NCBI RefSeq assembly: GCF_027924665.1
Contig: NZ_AP027043.1
Location: 4,712,001-4,776,000, forward strand
Length of the DNA stretch: 64,000 bases
Direction of reading: 5' to 3'
From: Flavobacterium sp. GSB-24
GTDB lineage: Bacteria > Bacteroidota > Bacteroidia > Flavobacteriales > Flavobacteriaceae
Shown here: positions 63,511-64,000 of the stretch, in pieces
Position numbering within the stretch: position 1 is the first letter of the stretch
Layout of the letters: every line of letters starts with the position of its first letter
The notes under the pieces: model-generated
The model's database searches: none
The model's input: the letters and a program-made list of their open reading frames with translations, nothing else
Told to the model about the DNA's origin: nothing
Translations under genes and position numbers: made by a program

Positions 63511-64000
63511 TTAACCTTTCCCAATTCCTTTAATCTGAAAACCAATTGCGGCTAATTTTTCTGTATCTAAAATGTTACGCCCGTCAAATACAAAAGCAGG
63601 TTTGTACATATTGATGTAAATCAAATTCCAATCGTAGGTTTTAAATTCATCCCACTCAGTTAAAACAGCAACTGCGTGCGCCTGATGGAGCGCTTCAATT
63701 GGTGATTGGTAAACAAAAATCTGTTTGAGTTTTAAATCGATTTTTTGTTCTGTGAGTCCTTTTAATTCCCATAAATAGCGCATATCGTCTTTGACTTTTG
63801 CTTCAGAAACTTTAGGATCATACACATGAATTTCTGCTCCATCTTCAATAAGATGTTCCGCTACATAGATCGCCGCCGACTCACGGGTGTCATTGGTATC
63901 TTTTTTAAATGCCCATCCCAAAAATGTTATTTTTTTACCGCTGACCGTATTAAAAAGAGAGGTGATAATTTTTTTTGCAAAACGATATTTTTGGTAATCA
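63511..64000 (-). CDS. ugd: UDP-glucose 6-dehydrogenase (5' part beyond window)
   Basis: C-terminal part of the NAD-dependent enzyme that oxidises UDP-glucose to UDP-glucuronate. The frame is open to the window edge and reads ITFLGWAFKKDTNDTRES; the Lys/Asp/Arg here are typical of the C-terminal UDP-binding domain of UGD. VYDPKVSEAKVKDDM, AVLTEWDEFKTYDW and FDGRNILDTEKL then close the fold. About 162 of the usual ~460 residues are visible. A TTG codon near 63921 (GWAFKK) is internal, not the start. It feeds the UDP-xylose synthase at 50803. Confidence 0.93.
   Translation of the reverse strand, partial: DYQKYRFAKKIITSLFNTVSGKKITFLGWAFKKDTNDTRESAAIYVAEHLIEDGAEIHVYDPKVSEAKVKDDMRYLWELKGLTEQKIDLKLKQIFVYQSPIEALHQAHAVAVLTEWDEFKTYDWNLIYINMYKPAFVFDGRNILDTEKLAAIGFQIKGIGKG

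Noticed and set aside
63511..63921. Complete small protein starting at 63921
   Set aside because: The start is an internal TTG of UDP-glucose dehydrogenase; the frame is open to the window edge.

Overview
The window reads as chromosomal DNA of a Flavobacterium-like member of the Bacteroidota. The sequence is strongly AT-rich, TTG start codons are frequent, the -7 promoter motif TAnnTTTG precedes many genes, and typical family versions of TamB, LptD, BshA, DUF4159, TsaD-RsmE and the Wza/Wzc exopolysaccharide machinery are present. The species cannot be named from the sequence alone.

Region 1 (1-13.7 kb) is core metabolism and envelope: hutI (cut by the window start) and hutG for histidine degradation, a DEAD-box RNA helicase, an orphan TPR hybrid histidine kinase, a dicarboxylate/amino acid symporter, chorismate synthase, an LpxH-like phosphoesterase, an outer-membrane barrel protein, a PrcB_C-like lipoprotein and bshA for bacillithiol. 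Region 2 (13.2-18.2 kb) is one reverse-strand run: SPOR amidase, MlaD-type MCE protein, and two iron-sulfur proteins that together rebuild a heterodisulfide-reductase-like module. Region 3 (18.3-29.7 kb) holds lptD-ridA facing a glycolytic block (pfkA, gapA, a BadF-family sugar kinase, methylglyoxal synthase), then a 4.5 kb tamB. Region 4 (29.9-38.6 kb) runs mostly forward: tsaD, rsmE, DUF4159, a SpoU methyltransferase, an M43 metalloprotease lipoprotein, an AI-2E family permease, a THUMP-like methyltransferase and small secreted proteins, facing an M15 dipeptidase. Region 5 (38.6-44.7 kb) is patchier: heptanucleotide repeat arrays, a fatty acid desaturase, an XRE regulator with two small ORFs, outer-membrane phospholipase A, an MFS exporter, a tRNA-like gene with an irregular anticodon arm, and a 590-base gene-poor stretch.

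Region 6 (44.8 kb to the end) is a single reverse-strand exopolysaccharide locus of about 19 kb. Read 5' to 3' it runs UDP-glucose dehydrogenase (cut by the window end), Wzx flippase, seven glycosyltransferases around a Wzy-like polymerase, acetyltransferase, glycosyltransferase, UDP-xylose synthase, glycosyltransferase, Wza, Wzc tyrosine kinase, VanZ and a WcaJ-like priming transferase. Ugd plus UDP-xylose synthase imply a polymer containing glucuronate and/or xylose, assembled by the Wzx/Wzy route.

The least expected signal is not a gene. At least five intergenic stretches (11.15, 13.11, 13.71, 32.46 and 38.6 kb) are built from different but phase-locked 7-base units, from exact arrays of 9 and 12 copies to decayed heptads. 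No coding feature explains this period-7 structure. No complete new defence or biosynthetic system stands out beyond the exopolysaccharide locus; the best functional lead is the heterodisulfide-reductase-like pair lying near bshA.
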